Assembly (NCBI RefSeq): GCF_000264905.1
Contig: NW_006763142.1
Span: forward strand, 227,353-291,352
Direction: 5' to 3'
DNA from: Stereum hirsutum FP-91666 SS1
Taxonomy: Eukaryota > Basidiomycota > Agaricomycetes > Russulales > Stereaceae
Length of the DNA stretch: 64,000 bases
Positions 43,687 through 56,724 of the stretch are shown here, in pieces. Every line of letters starts with the position of its first letter. The stretch's first letter is position 1. Below the pieces are notes generated by a model that had not been told where the DNA came from, made no database searches, and worked only from the letters and a program-made list of their open reading frames with translations. The translations under genes were made by a program, and so were the position numbers.

Positions 43687-45209
43687 TCACCATCCATACT
43701 GCTCCGCCGTCCACCCATAACATTTCCCATCCGGCCCAATAGCATTGCACAACCTCTTACCCTGATCCATCGCACTAACCTTCGCAAAGTCCTCGTCGCT
43801 CAGCACAGGCAGCTGCACATCATCATCGTCGTCGTCGTCACAAGTTCAACTCGGCCAAAAAAAAATTGAGCAAACAGGAAAAAGGTACGAACGTCAATAT
43901 TCTGCCTCTGCCTCCTCTCATTCGAAGACTTCGGAATGGGAATCACCCCCCGCTTAACATGCCACGCCATGATGATTTGTGTGCTCTCTACACCGTATTT
44001 CTTCGCGAGCTCGAGTATGGTCGGGTCTTCGCGGACGGTGGCCCATCCTGACGGGCTATACGCGCATGTCAGAATTCCGCGTGCGTCGCAAAAAGACTTC
44101 AGAGATTCTTGGGCGAGCAGTGGGTGCATCCTTTACATTGTATTACGATGAGCTGACCGTCCATGATGTAGGGAAAACTGGATGGGAACTCACTCGACCT
44201 CGTTCAGCGCCGGCACGACTTTCGCAGTCTTGAGGAGCTCGGTGAGTGTCTTGATAGAGAAATTCGACACGCCGATGGCTCTAGCTTTCCCAGCTGCGAG
44301 GGCTTCTTCCATCTGAGCGTACGTCTCGTTGAATGTGATACCATCGTCGATCGGCATGGCGTTGCCGTTTTCGTCGACGAGGTCGTTTTCATCATCGTCT
44401 ATATGATGCATGTTGGTTATGTGATAAACATAGAGGCAGGGGGTTGAGAGGCGTACTATCGATGACGGCTTGGGGGAAGTGCATCAGGTACTATTTAATT
44501 CACGAGAGGGACAGAGAGTTTCAGCATATTTGCGAAGGGGTGAAGAGATGGACTAAACTGACCAAGTCGACGTAGTCCATCCCGAGGTTCTTGAGTGACT
44601 GATCTATAGACTCTTGGACTTTCCTGTGGTGGTGCGTTCTATGATAATATCCCCGTCAATCCCCTGGAAAGTGCACGAATGAAAGAAGGAAGTACTGACG
44701 GGAGTTTTGTGATCACGAATATTTCTTCCCTCGGAATTCCGCTCTCCCTGATCGCTTCACCCACATACTGCTCAGTACCTAAAAACACAGACTCAGACAT
44801 GTCGCATTCCACCTTCACGTCGAATAATGCGAACTACGCACCATAGCCATACGCAGTGTCCAAAAGCCTATATCCAGACTAAGTAACGCGTAGGAGCGAG
44901 ATCCGCAAAAACAAAAATCAGCACTTCAGCACTCAGAATGTGTTCATCAGGATTGAGCTGGCAGGACTCGGCGGCTTACTTACCTTCAACGCACTCAAAA
45001 TCCAATCTTTCGACTTCGCCCTCTCCTCTTTCGTCACTCCGCCCCAGCATCCCAATCCTGGAAAATTAAACCGGCGGCGTTGGAATTTAAACTTCAATTC
45101 ACATACAAATATAAATTGTGATGAGTGATAGGTGAGAGAGCGTACCGATAGCGGGTATCTCTGTGTTATTGGCGTTCGGGAGCTTGAGTGTGGGGATTTT
45201 GACGACCAT
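43687..45209 (-). CDS. aldo/keto reductase 1
   Basis: Nine exons (45209-45146, 45057-44984, 44878-44842, 44778-44700, 44623-44563, 44490-44457, 44398-44194, 44130-43893, 43812-43687) give 305 residues. The AKR barrel motifs are present in order: IPAIGLGCWGG, LLDTAYGYG (catalytic Asp and Tyr), VITKLP (Lys), YLMHFP (His), ARAIGVSNFS, PALNEVEMHPLL, AYSPSGWATV and IPIPKSSNERR (cofactor 2'-phosphate site). The enzyme should reduce carbonyls with NADPH in the cytosol. Exons of 37 and 34 nt carry the catalytic Tyr and His segments. The stop is the TGA at 43687-43689; splicing from the overlapping GTGAGA would instead replace the end by a few basic residues. Substrate unknown. Confidence 0.94.
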
Positions 45210-45492
45210 TGTTGTGATCAGCTTGGGGATCAAGCCTTGGGTGAGTACTAATATCTGCGAATTTTGGAACGGGTATAAGTATGACAACGTTCTTTCTGAC
45301 AAGCTACTCACCACGGCGAGCCGCTAGTACCGACTAACAATCACAATAGTTCAGATGATGATTAGATTCAAAGCCTCGGATGACGATCGAGTCGGTGGGA
45401 TCACTGGCAGCCTGAGACTCTAGCGCATCTGGACATACTCACACTGTGCCAATCAAGCCTTACATACGCGCACAGACACCCAAAGGCACGCT

Positions 45493-46435
45493 TTCGCACT
45501 CGTCATCAGGGGTCGGGGGGTCGAGGGGTCGAGAGTCGAGCCTTTCCCTGAGCCCTCTGTTCGCATCGTTATCTTACAGCCGTTCTAAATGGGTCCTGTA
45601 ACTCGTCAGCAGACCATATGTAGAGGCTTGAAGAGGAGAGCAGTCAGTGACGCACCTGGGCATAAGTTATTTTCGAGACGAGGCGGAGCGGCCCTCCGTC
45701 ATGGTCCGCAGAATGGTATAGTCTTAGTTACAGGCAGACAGTTTGCCTGGGCATGGTGTATGAGTGTGTATGGGACACAAGTACATGTATATAAAAGATG
45801 GTGGCAACTGGCAAGTGACTTCGAATTCGCGCCTGAATACGGTGGCGGCGTGGCGTTTAGTTTGCGCTCTGTTTGCGCTTGTTGAATTCGGAAGGTCTCG
45901 CCGCCACCCACGTGGTTAACTTCCCTACGCCACAATTTGGGACTAAGAGCTTGAACTCAGTGGAAATACTTATACCTGAAGACGTGTGTACGTTCAAAAA
46001 ACTTGGCTCGATCATTGATAGGTACCAGGGAAGAGGAAATCCCAATTCTTACCTTTGTTCTTAAGTTACATAAGTACATGATGGTACTGATTCATCAGTG
46101 CACACGATCGACCGGCGAATTTACAGCCTACTTATCAAGAAAACATTATCATAAACATAAACACCGTGACATCAAGACCAACTCGAGGCAATCAAACATC
46201 CACCATCCCACCGCTTTACACCCAAACTGCAAAACCCAAACACCCAAACATCTGGCCCCGGGGGAGCTGTCCTTTGATGACCTTATACTTACTAGAACTA
46301 CGCCTCGGATCGTTCAATCTCCAAGTGCAAAACCCTTGATCCCGAGGTTGATCTATCATCTCCAGGATAATGGGTGCTTATAATTACTCCATAGCTACAG
46401 CTCAAACTTCGTCGATTCATCACTACCCACTACCC
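45493..46435. repeat. 943-bp direct repeat, left copy, adjoining the N gap
   Basis: Every stretch I compared by eye is identical to 46595-47537 at a constant offset of 1102 bases. The left copy runs straight into the N run. It contains no recognised gene; short frames occur in both copies at the same offsets. Confidence 0.95.
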
Positions 46436-46594
46436 NNNNNNNNNNNNNNNNNNNNNNNNNNNNNNNNNNNNNNNNNNNNNNNNNNNNNNNNNNNNNNNNN
46501 NNNNNNNNNNNNNNNNNNNNNNNNNNNNNNNNNNNNNNNNNNNNNNNNNNNNNNNNNNNNNNNNNNNNNNNNNNNNNNNNNNNNNNNNNNNNNN
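46436..46594. other. assembly gap, 159 N
   Basis: A run of unspecified bases flanked directly by the ends of the two identical 943-bp copies. Confidence 1.
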
Positions 46595-47537
46595 TTCGCA
46601 CTCGTCATCAGGGGTCGGGGGGTCGAGGGGTCGAGAGTCGAGCCTTTCCCTGAGCCCTCTGTTCGCATCGTTATCTTACAGCCGTTCTAAATGGGTCCTG
46701 TAACTCGTCAGCAGACCATATGTAGAGGCTTGAAGAGGAGAGCAGTCAGTGACGCACCTGGGCATAAGTTATTTTCGAGACGAGGCGGAGCGGCCCTCCG
46801 TCATGGTCCGCAGAATGGTATAGTCTTAGTTACAGGCAGACAGTTTGCCTGGGCATGGTGTATGAGTGTGTATGGGACACAAGTACATGTATATAAAAGA
46901 TGGTGGCAACTGGCAAGTGACTTCGAATTCGCGCCTGAATACGGTGGCGGCGTGGCGTTTAGTTTGCGCTCTGTTTGCGCTTGTTGAATTCGGAAGGTCT
47001 CGCCGCCACCCACGTGGTTAACTTCCCTACGCCACAATTTGGGACTAAGAGCTTGAACTCAGTGGAAATACTTATACCTGAAGACGTGTGTACGTTCAAA
47101 AAACTTGGCTCGATCATTGATAGGTACCAGGGAAGAGGAAATCCCAATTCTTACCTTTGTTCTTAAGTTACATAAGTACATGATGGTACTGATTCATCAG
47201 TGCACACGATCGACCGGCGAATTTACAGCCTACTTATCAAGAAAACATTATCATAAACATAAACACCGTGACATCAAGACCAACTCGAGGCAATCAAACA
47301 TCCACCATCCCACCGCTTTACACCCAAACTGCAAAACCCAAACACCCAAACATCTGGCCCCGGGGGAGCTGTCCTTTGATGACCTTATACTTACTAGAAC
47401 TACGCCTCGGATCGTTCAATCTCCAAGTGCAAAACCCTTGATCCCGAGGTTGATCTATCATCTCCAGGATAATGGGTGCTTATAATTACTCCATAGCTAC
47501 AGCTCAAACTTCGTCGATTCATCACTACCCACTACCC
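46595..47537. repeat. 943-bp direct repeat, right copy, adjoining the N gap
   Basis: Begins immediately after the N run at the base equivalent to 45493 and stops matching at the base equivalent to the last known base of the left copy. Such behaviour is expected if two contigs overlap by 943 bp and were scaffolded with a gap instead of being merged. Confidence 0.95.
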
Positions 47538-49657
47538 ACTGCAGTGCCTAGACGCGACCGATGTAGGCATGTAAAGAACCTCGAACAAAAACCTTGTGCG
47601 TAAGCTCGGGGCCGCCGCGTTTAAATTTTAAATCATGCACTCACACACTCGTCGATGTCGTCGATGTTCATAAGCCGTCTCAAAAATCTGTGCCAAACTC
47701 GAGCAGAGTCGTCACCTCGATCTCGAGCACCAACGGCTAAAAGGATGTGTTGCAATTGGTGACCTCCGAGCCTTTGCTCCTCTGTAAGTAAAGGCAAGTA
47801 GTCACCGTAGCTATGCAAAGATATCCCCATCCTGACCATCATCAACCTACCCTGACACTGACGCTGACAGCCCGCAGTGATACCTCTCCTCTCCACTCCC
47901 CTCCCCTCCACAAAATCCCACTCTACCCCACCCCACCCCACTAGACATACTCGGTACACATGCGTATATATGCACGAATGCACAAATATAGATGTCGCCG
48001 TGACACCCAATGGCCGACCGACGTTGCACAGTACACTTATTGATAACTAGACCGAGCGCGAGCGCTGATTCGAACTTTGACCCATAGGTCATCAAATTTC
48101 AATGCATCACCGTTACGCGTCAAACCGTCAAAGCACCATCACCGTCAAAGGATCACCGTCAAACCCAGCAAACCACACTGAGTAAGTATCATAAAACCGA
48201 GTCTGAGTATCCGTATCCGTATCCGTATCCCAAACATCCAGTCCCAGTCCCAGGGGCCAGTACCGGTCCCAAGCGTAGTACAGTATGAAATAAAACATGC
48301 ATGATCGTCATCCGGGTCGAGACATGACTCAGCTTTGAAGGCTGCGTCGACTAGTACTTAGTAGAGGCAAATCATCAATCATTACCCTAATCAATCGCTA
48401 GTACACTGTGGGCGACAGACTAGCACTAGTATTGACATGGCTGTCCAAACCCTTCAAGTTCCAACGACATGCCAGTGCATGGCCATGGACCACTGTAACA
48501 ATCGACGGTAAAGTTGGAGGTGCGCGCGGCCGCTGTGGACTCTATGCTATAAGGCCGCCGGGACGATTGTGATGTGGTGCTCGATATGATGCGAGATGCG
48601 AGGTCTCCGCGCTCATAAGTTAAATAGACAGTACGCAGTCGTCGTCGTTCGTCGTTCGTCAGTGACGGATAGACCTTATTCACCACACAAGGATATTCAG
48701 CAGGTTTGGTTTGGTTTGGTTTGGTTATATAAATCAGCTTACGTAGTATAGGTTAGAGCTCCCTCAGCTCCTAGTACTGTATGCATAAGTACCCTGTGCG
48801 CATACCAACCGGACGATACAGGTAAAGGAGATGTACATCGTCATTCGTGGGTCAGCGCCTGGAAACAAAGCAGCTGTGAGTGGGGAAGCGCATACATACG
48901 GTTTGAAAGCTCGAGCAGAGAAAGAGCAAGATGGGGATCCGCGCTGGTCGGTTAACTATGATACAGTACAGCTGATGAGCGGCGTGCGGTTGGACAGCGC
49001 TAACATCGATATCAGCATGTGGTGTGTGAGGTGTGGGGCGGGCACAGCTTGCTTGCTGTAGAGTGTGATGACCGAGTCCGACGAGTATGAGCGGGCGTTG
49101 GTGGGCGGAATACTGTGGTGTGATTGGTTTGGGTCAGCCAGTGTGAGCAAGAATGAGAACGAGAATGAGAATGAGAATGAGAACGAGAGTGTGTCTTCGC
49201 CGTGGATGTGCGAATGTGCGAATGTGAGCAAAACAAAGTGGCAGTAGCCTGAGGAAGGAGAGGGATATGCATATGATTCAGCGAGGGAGGAAGAGCTCGC
49301 TTACAATGTACATACATCGCAGTTGCACTTTGTAACAATCCTCATCCAAACCTTCAAATCTTGAAATATCCTCTCCCAACGCCCAACGCGCTTCTGAAAC
49401 CCAATCGTATGTGTCCAACCATCGCGCGCGCGCGCCGACCCCGTCTCCCAGCACACCGCCTTGCCTTGCCTTGCCTTGCCTAATCCCATTCCATTCCCTA
49501 ATCACAATACCCAATCCCCAATCAAAGCCCCATACGGCCATACGAACGACCGCAACCAACAGCCTCATCATACGCTCCCAGCCAAGTATGTAAACCCGTA
49601 AGAGTGAACACTGAAAGAAGCAAAGAAGAAAGATATTTCCACGGACCACGGACCACG
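47538..49657. other. 2.1-kb gene-free stretch with simple repeats
   Basis: No gene is recognised. Simple repeats include (CCGTAT)n at 48207-48230, (GGTTT)n at 48703-48726, (GAGAAY)n at 49151-49189, a CGCGCGCG run near 49425 and (CCTTG)n at 49458-49481. The right end is upstream sequence of the FHA-RING gene. Confidence 0.5.
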
Positions 49658-50339
49658 ATGCTCCCCTCGCCGACGTTCTCAGGCCCTTCCTTGAAGTTCA
49701 GCTCGTTCGCGCTCGGAGGGGTAAGGGAGAGAAAGTCAGCGACCACTACCACTAGCGCCGGTGCCGTCAATAGCAGGCCTCCGTCCCCTTCGACTTCTTC
49801 CTCTCACACGCACCACCACTCGCATTCGCACCACGCATCGACATCGACGTCCTCCGCCGCGTCATCGTCCGCAGAGCACAACGCCCCTGTCCACGTCCAC
49901 AGTACTCCTAGCAACAGCACCCGCCCTCACTCACCCGTCTCCTCATCCTCTTCAGACTCCTCACCAACACCCTCACCAGCACCCTCACCGTCACTCCGCT
50001 CCATACGTTCAAGTTCCCTCCCACGCCGTCGTCGTCGTCTCGCGCGTATCCGGTCCTCGCTCACGCCCAGCCTGAGTTTCCGGATCTCGAGCTTCAAAGT
50101 CCAATCATTGACACGGAACGCCAGTACTCCGCCAAGCAACAGCCACACACCCAGTATCAGCAACACCCCCAGCTCGAGCTCGCCGCGCATCCCAGCTGGA
50201 GAGGATCTCAGTACCAGTCGAGCTATAGCTAATAATAGTGGTAGCAGGACGGAAGAAGGAAGAAGGAAGAGAGGAAGAAGGTCCAGGGAACAGCCGTGCG
50301 AACGCGGACCGAGAAAGGAATTCGAATATCAATATCAAT

Positions 50340-53300
50340 ATGGCCATGGAGGAGCCTGATTCGCACGAGCAGGGACACTCGCAGACGCCAGGCAAGTTTC
50401 CTCTCGCTGATCAATTTGCTGCAGCCTGCATCTGAGACTGACGCCCGTCGTCTCAATCCAGCGCCCGTCCGCATCTCTTCCCCTCCGCCATCGTCAGCTA
50501 CAGCGTCTACGTCTACTCCACCCTCATCCCACCGGACGAGCCTCGGCCCAGCCGGTTTCCTTGCCCTCCTCCGTTCTCGTAGGGGCTCACAGTCTATCAC
50601 ACCCACACCCGCCGCCCTCGACATCCATTCTGCGAACAACAATAATATCAATAATAATTCAGCAGCAGCGACCAACAACAACAATAACCACTCGCCGCCG
50701 CGACAACCCGGAGCAGCCCGAGACCGCGAGGCACGTCGCCGCACCATCGCCGTAGCCGGCATCAGCAGCACCATCAGCTCTCCTTCCTCGAGCTCTACAC
50801 CGCCCACCGCCGCTTTCTTCCCCACCAGCCCCACCACCGCCGACACCTCAAGTCCCTTTGCCTTCTCGCCCCCTTCGACTCCTCCTTCGCTTCCTGCAGC
50901 TCTACCAGCTTCGGCTTCGAATACGCCCAATATGCCAGCGCCAAGCGTAGGCCACGGCTTCACGCAGATCCTCCGCCGTCGTCGCTCCAACGGCGCCATC
51001 GCACCCGCCTCCCCTCCCCAACCTTCCCACGCAAACGCCAATGCTCCCTCCTCCAACACCAACAACAGTAACAACAACACCAACAACAGTCAACCAGCAG
51101 GCTCGAGGACCGCACCGCTGCCTTTCGCCTCGGTACCGCACGGTATCGCCTTTGCTTCCTCAAATGGTAATAGTAATGGGGGTGGCGGAGGAGGAGGAGG
51201 AGGAGGAGGTCATCTATTCAGTTTCGGACACTCCCCGCCTAATAGACCCGCAGTCCCTCCATCAGCCAATACCCGCGCCCAATCCATGCCCGGACCCAAC
51301 TCCTCCTCCTCAAACGCCACCCCCACCGCCGCCAACCCTCACCCCACCTCCACCTCCGCCTCCGCCTCCAATGCCGCTAATGGAGGACAAGGACAAGGAC
51401 AAGGACAAGGAGGCCAAGGGAACAGGCACCGCATCCGCCTAGTCCCACACATCGATTCCCGCCGTTCATTACGCTTCGAGCCCATCATGCGCGACGTGCT
51501 CGAGAACGATGCGCCGCTTCGAATCGGAAGGTTCACAGACCGGAGCGGTATGGGCGTCGCTGCGGCCAACGCGACAGGCTCTAACAAACTCGCGTTCAAA
51601 TCGAAAGTCGTCTCTCGCTCACATGCCGAGATATGGTGCGAAGGTCCTCCTTCACTCAGCGCGCTCAACCCCGGCCCTTCACCCTCACCCAACAACGGCA
51701 ACGGCACCGGCGTCGCGGCGAAGTTTTATATCCGCGACACGAAGAGTAGTTCGGGGACGTTTTTGAACCACGTCAGATTGAGCGCTGCGAATTCGGATTC
51801 GAGGCCGTTTGAGCTTAAGGATGGGGATACGTTGCAGTTGGGCGTGGATTATCAGGGGGGGACGGAGGATATCTATAAGTGTGTGAGGATTAGGGTTGAG
51901 ATTGGAAGGGAGTGGCAGGCGGGGGCGAATGTGTTTAAGTGAGTGTCTCTTTTCTTTCTGGCTATTGAGGGGTTTTGCGTGGGGTTTTTTTGTTTCTGTT
52001 TCTGTTTCGTTGTTTTCTTTGAGGGGGAGGTCTTGGGGAGGTCTTTTGGGTCTTATTCCTCCGCGGCCCATCGCCCATCGCCCATCGCCCATCGCCCATC
52101 ATGGCGGATCACCTACACGTGCTACGTCATGCCATGCCATGCTCCTTTGATGGGACGTGCATTGTTGTGTCGTCTATATCAGGCAAGCATATAGCTGCAA
52201 GGCCATGTTCGTGTCCCTTGGACGGCGAACTGATACTTTGTGGCCGATGCTCTTCTCAATCCTCTTCCGTTCATCTATTCATTCCATCCACCCCGCTGCA
52301 TCCCTGCATAACAGTCCACTTTAACTAACTCACACCTCCTCTTCTCCCCAAATAGCACCAACGCCCTCCGCCAACTCCGCGCCCTCGCAGACGTCACCAC
52401 CGCGCCTCTCGCCATCAATACGACGGGCAAAGCGCCGGGAGGGGGCACGATTGCGAAGAAAGCGATGCCGAAGAGTGGGTTTGCGGATTGTTGTATATGT
52501 ACGTCTACGTTTTTCCTGCCCCGTCCATCCATATTCTACACTGTTCTGACCACTTTCTAACCTTCCTCGCCCTGTCTCCGTCTCCGTCTCGCACGACCCA
52601 TCCTACCCCTCCACTTCCTCCCTCACTTCATCCCGTTCTCGCATGACCTATGTACACCCAGGCCTCTTCTCAGTAACGATCCAACAAGCCCTCTTCATCG
52701 CCCCCTGCTCCCACGCCTTCCACTACAAATGCATCCGACCCCTCCTCGAAACACATCATCCAGCATTCTCCTGTCCTCTCTGTCGGACGTTCGCGAATCT
52801 GGAGGAGGACGTCGAGGTGGATACGGTCTCGTTGAACCTTAAATCCGATGACGATATTGCGGAGTTGGGAGAGATTGGGACGCCGGTCGTTGAACTAGGT
52901 GCAGGTGGGATTGGAGGAGGAGCAGGTGGGATTGGAGGAGGGGTAGGAGGGATCGGAGGAGGAGCAGGCGGGATTGGAGGAGGAGGGATGGGAGGGGCAG
53001 GGATCAATATTGGGGGACAGACACCGGTCGCGCCGGGGATATTGGCGCTTGCGACGGCGGCTGCTACTCTCTCAGCTCGTGAAAGGGAAGAAGGAGGAGC
53101 GGGGGCGGAGACTGAAGTCGAAGAAGGCGCGGGGGCTACCGTTGGCCGTAGGGGTCGAAGGACTCGCAATGCTAACACCAGGGGGTTACCGGAAGAAGAG
53201 ATGATGGAGATGGAAATCTCGGACGAACATGAGTTTGATGGGTTGATGGATGAGGGGTATGAAAGGGATGGGTTTGAGAGGGATGGCGAGGGCTTGGAAG

Positions 53301-53530
53301 ATTCGGCCTTTGTCGATGCAGATGCGGATGGATATGAGAGGGAGGAGGAGGATGTGGGGATGCTTGTTGATGGTGATGAGGGGAGCGGGAGTGGGAGTGC
53401 GGATGGGGAGGGGAGTGAGTTGTCTGGGGGGATGGGTGGTGGCGCAGGGACAAATGGCGGAGGGAGTGGGAGTGCGGTGATGGGCAGAAGGGGGGAGGAG
53501 GGGGATAGGGTTGTTAAGAGGAAGCGGTGA
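50340..53530 (+). CDS. dma1: FHA-RING E3 ubiquitin ligase (Dma1/CHFR type)
   Basis: My model has four exons: 50340-50391, 50462-51938, 52356-52498 and 52662-53530 (846 residues). The region before about residue 340 is low complexity (Ser, Pro, Asn and Gly runs). Residues about 350-500 form an FHA domain (LRIGRFTDRS, FKSKVVSRSHAEIW, RDTKSSSGTFLNHVRLS, LKDGDTLQLGVDY). Residues 555-598 form a RING-H2 finger with ligands C555, C558, C573, H575, H578, C581, C595 and C598. The tail has Gly-rich repeats (GGIGGGAG) and acidic stretches, then KRKR. Dma proteins bind phospho-Thr and ubiquitinate septin/SIN or mitotic checkpoint targets. The first intron would be GC-AG (G|GCAAGT...CAG); the FHA-RING core is secure, but the start is not. 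An overlapping Ser-rich frame from an ATG at 49658 could be an alternative 5' part. Confidence 0.85.
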
Positions 53531-55667
53531 GGAGGTGACGCACCGATAGATATTTACTTCCCCGCGGCGCATCTATTACGCTCTCCTTTCTCAAATTCTC
53601 ATCCCTCGTCGTCCATCTATCTCATCATCCTGCTCGGATTTTGCCTCCAGTCCCGTCCCGTTTCGACCACCTACATATACATATACTTTCTCGTCCCCAT
53701 GCACATTTCTCTGTACATATATTCACATTCACTCCCATTCCCGTTTCCCATCCCATTCCTCTCCCGATCCTTCCGTTACCTTTTCCCTTTCTACCTTTCT
53801 TTCTCCCTGATTACCTTCTTTCCGTTCCCTCTTGACCTTCTTTCCGTCCCCTTTTGATATTTTGGCCTTTCGATCTGTCCAGTTCCGCGTCCCGTCTCGT
53901 TATTATTCCCTTTCTTTCAATTATTCTCGTTCATGTCTTATATCACGATCAATGATGACCCTTCAACCCCATTGCCCTCCTATATCGTCCCATTGCCATT
54001 GCTGGCCCCGGGCCCAACATCGACGATGCGGACCACCACCAGCGCATTGCACTGCACCACCGTCCTACTGCCATCGTGCTGCACCACGCCACGCCACAAC
54101 ATAACATAACACAAACCCGAGTCGAGCAGAGTGGAAGTCTTGATAGTGGTTTGGGTCGCTCACCGTCACACCATACCATCATACCATCCTACCTGAGGCC
54201 AGCGGAGACCTCAGGCCTCATTACCGACGACGTCGAGGATGTCCTATGTTCTACCATCGCACGATTCACCACGCCACACTATAGTGACGGTTCTCCCTGA
54301 TCATGACCTGGCGGTGAGGACCCTCCCTTGACGGTAAGTCGGTAACATTGGCAGTGACTAGTCAATCCCACAATCACACCCTCTCAGTTTGGTTGCGGTT
54401 TGGACTTCTGGACTTCTGGACGCTCTACGTCCTCATCCTCATTCACATTCACACTTCCATCCCCAAACCCCAAACCCCTCCATCCGCCTGCACACCTACG
54501 GACCCCTCCCTCCCTCCCTCCATCTACCCGCCCACGAACCATCCACCCACGGACCACCCAGCCACGGACCCGCTCGCCCACCCAATCTCCGTCTCATCTC
54601 ATCTCGACAATCTCATTCTTGCGGCTTGCCTACACCGATATCTCGGTCTCCTCCCGGCCATCGTCGTCTCGGTCCTCATTCGCTTCGCTCGTGTTTTCCC
54701 GCCCGTCTACATTACATTACATTCCTTACATGACACATCTACATAGTGCATTATTCCGGTTCGGTTCGGTTCGTCATTGTGTTTGGTGAGATTATGGTGG
54801 CCGTCTAAAATACCCACCCCCACATATATACATCAGGTTCGTGTTTCAGTCCAGGAAGTGTACATATACATATCGGATCGTGTTTGTCTATTATCTTTCC
54901 TTTTTTTTAAGCCTTCGACATTGTGTGCGTGTGCGTGTGTTTTCTTTCTTTTATTTGCGTATGGTCTGGTCTCGTAAGTATTGTGCATTTTGGATTGTCG
55001 GTTGTCGGTTGTGAATTGTGAATTATATACTTCCTCCTCTAGCTCTCTGATTAGATACTCTCTGACTATGGAAGCTTCAATGAGTGTGTGAGGGTGTGGG
55101 TGAGGACACGAGGGCAAGAGTAAGTCATTGCTAGCACTTAAACGCTTATATGGTCAGAAAGGTTTGTTTTGCCGTGGTGTGGGTTGGCCACTTACATCCA
55201 CTCGTGGAGGGTCGAAAGTAAAGAACGACATAGGGGATGAGCGATTCTAGTAAGGCGGAGTCTGAAATTTCGCAAATTGCCTCTACTTACTCACTGCAAG
55301 CACGGTCTGTTCTTCCTCACTCGCCACCACTCAGTACTCGCTCAGATGGCACCAACATTCAAATGGCGGTGGGCACTCCTCTGATACTATCGTCTTCCGC
55401 TCTTCCCAGGTTGCGCGTAGAACGTTCATGTATAAGTATACCCCCTTTTTTTACCTGATCCCTCGGGTTTCATGGAGTGATAGAGTTGGGAAGTCGTCCA
55501 TGAGCATCACTGCTACGTGTGACTATCCATACAGGGACCGCTCACCCATGAGAGGAAGTCTTTCGGTCCGAGACTGCCAGTGACGGCTGACCTTCTTCAA
55601 GTTCATCAAACTATAAGGGCCGCATGTTCACGTTGGGTTATTGTTCCTCGCGAAGCAAGCCTCGACT
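53531..55667. other. 2.1-kb gene-free stretch, strongly pyrimidine-rich at its left
   Basis: From about 53560 to 53940 the plus strand is dominated by C and T, and C-rich sequence continues to about 54720. No frame shows a motif. The right part contains the upstream region of the acetyltransferase gene. Confidence 0.5.
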
Positions 55668-56724
55668 ATGGCCAACATATCAGTCAAACAAATCGTCGAT
55701 CCTACAGGTGAGTTTGGCCATCCCTCTCCAGATTCGAGACGTATCGGCTCATTGGCTCGCTCAAATATGCCTCAGATGAAGAACTCGACTCGATCGTCTC
55801 GTTAGTGGTGAGAGCCTTCGATGGACGTATGTCTCATTTATCGTCAACTCGCCGTAGTGACTTCTCGTCGACGATTCACGAATCATACCAACAGAGAACG
55901 TTGTCAACATGTTTACTGGGAATAACCTGACCCTCGCTGAGCCCTTGTGGCGCGCACACGTCCTGGCTGGTCTCCACCATGGCGAAGTGTGGGTCGCCAC
56001 AGATGGAACGGCGGAGATTATGTCGGTGGGAGTGTGGTTTCTCCCCGGGCACGAGCTATACGGAACGTAAGTTTGTGTGCAGATTCCCGCTGTCCGCCGC
56101 GTCCTATTATGAAATGTTTTGTACAGCGAAGAGCTTGAGGAATATTTCACTCTTCTGTCGGATGAAGCTATCAATTGGTGGAGAAACATCGTGAGTTTTA
56201 CTACGTCTCTGCTGTCTTCGCCTTCTCAACTACTTATATTCGATAGTCCAGGCCGAAGGTTGTTGGCTTTTTTGAGAAATATCTGGGTGAAAAGGTCTGT
56301 TATCGGTATGAACTTGAGACTGTTAAATCTCTGATCTTCATATTCCATCGACAGACGAGGACAGACAACTGGTTCGCGCAAATCATTGCTACCCATCCGG
56401 ACTACGAAAGACGAGGACTAGCCTCTGCTCACATAGACGCCGTATATCATAGGGTATTTCCGTGGTTCTTCAACACTCGAATTCCCGCATCTCGCTCACA
56501 CGAATTGATACAGGCTGTCAGGGAAGAATCTTATCTCGCGCTTGGAGCAGCTGGAAAGGCGCAGGTGCGAATTTACACGCTCGATAACAACTGCTATGCG
56601 ATACGTTCTCACCGCCCTGGCTCTTCAGGAAGCCTTCTATCGCTCCAATGGCTTCAAGGAGTTGGGCCGTGTTTCGAGTCAGACGGCTGATTGGGTGTGT
56701 TTCGTGAAGGGCAAGGGCATCTGA
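55668..56724 (+). CDS. GNAT-family N-acetyltransferase
   Basis: Eight exons (55668-55707, 55776-55826, 55895-56066, 56127-56190, 56247-56294, 56355-56453, 56514-56564, 56629-56724) give 206 residues. The acetyl-CoA-binding segment is IIATHPDYERRGLASAHI, the GNAT motif A with the R/Q-x-x-G-x-A core. It is followed by AFYRSNGFKELG (motif B) and a C-terminal WVCFVKGK strand. The N-terminal part (DEELDSIVSLVVRAFDG) and VWVATDGTAEIMSVGVWFLPG are typical of small-molecule acetyltransferases in basidiomycetes. Donors are all GT; the last intron ends with the only AG available (CTTCAG). Substrate unknown. It converges with the caspase-domain gene. Confidence 0.9.

Noticed and set aside
44051..44064. 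possible GTCAGG donor in aldo/keto reductase 1
   Set aside because: Reading through gives the conserved AYSP...EDPTI...AKKYG segment, so there is no intron here.
45589..47485. pairs of identical frames left and right of the N gap
   Set aside because: They are duplicates caused by the repeated 943-bp block and show no domain.
49658..50359. Ser-rich 233-residue plus-strand frame before the FHA-RING gene
   Set aside because: It is low complexity with no motif, and I found no frame-keeping splice to the FHA exon. It is kept as an open question in the findings, not as a gene.
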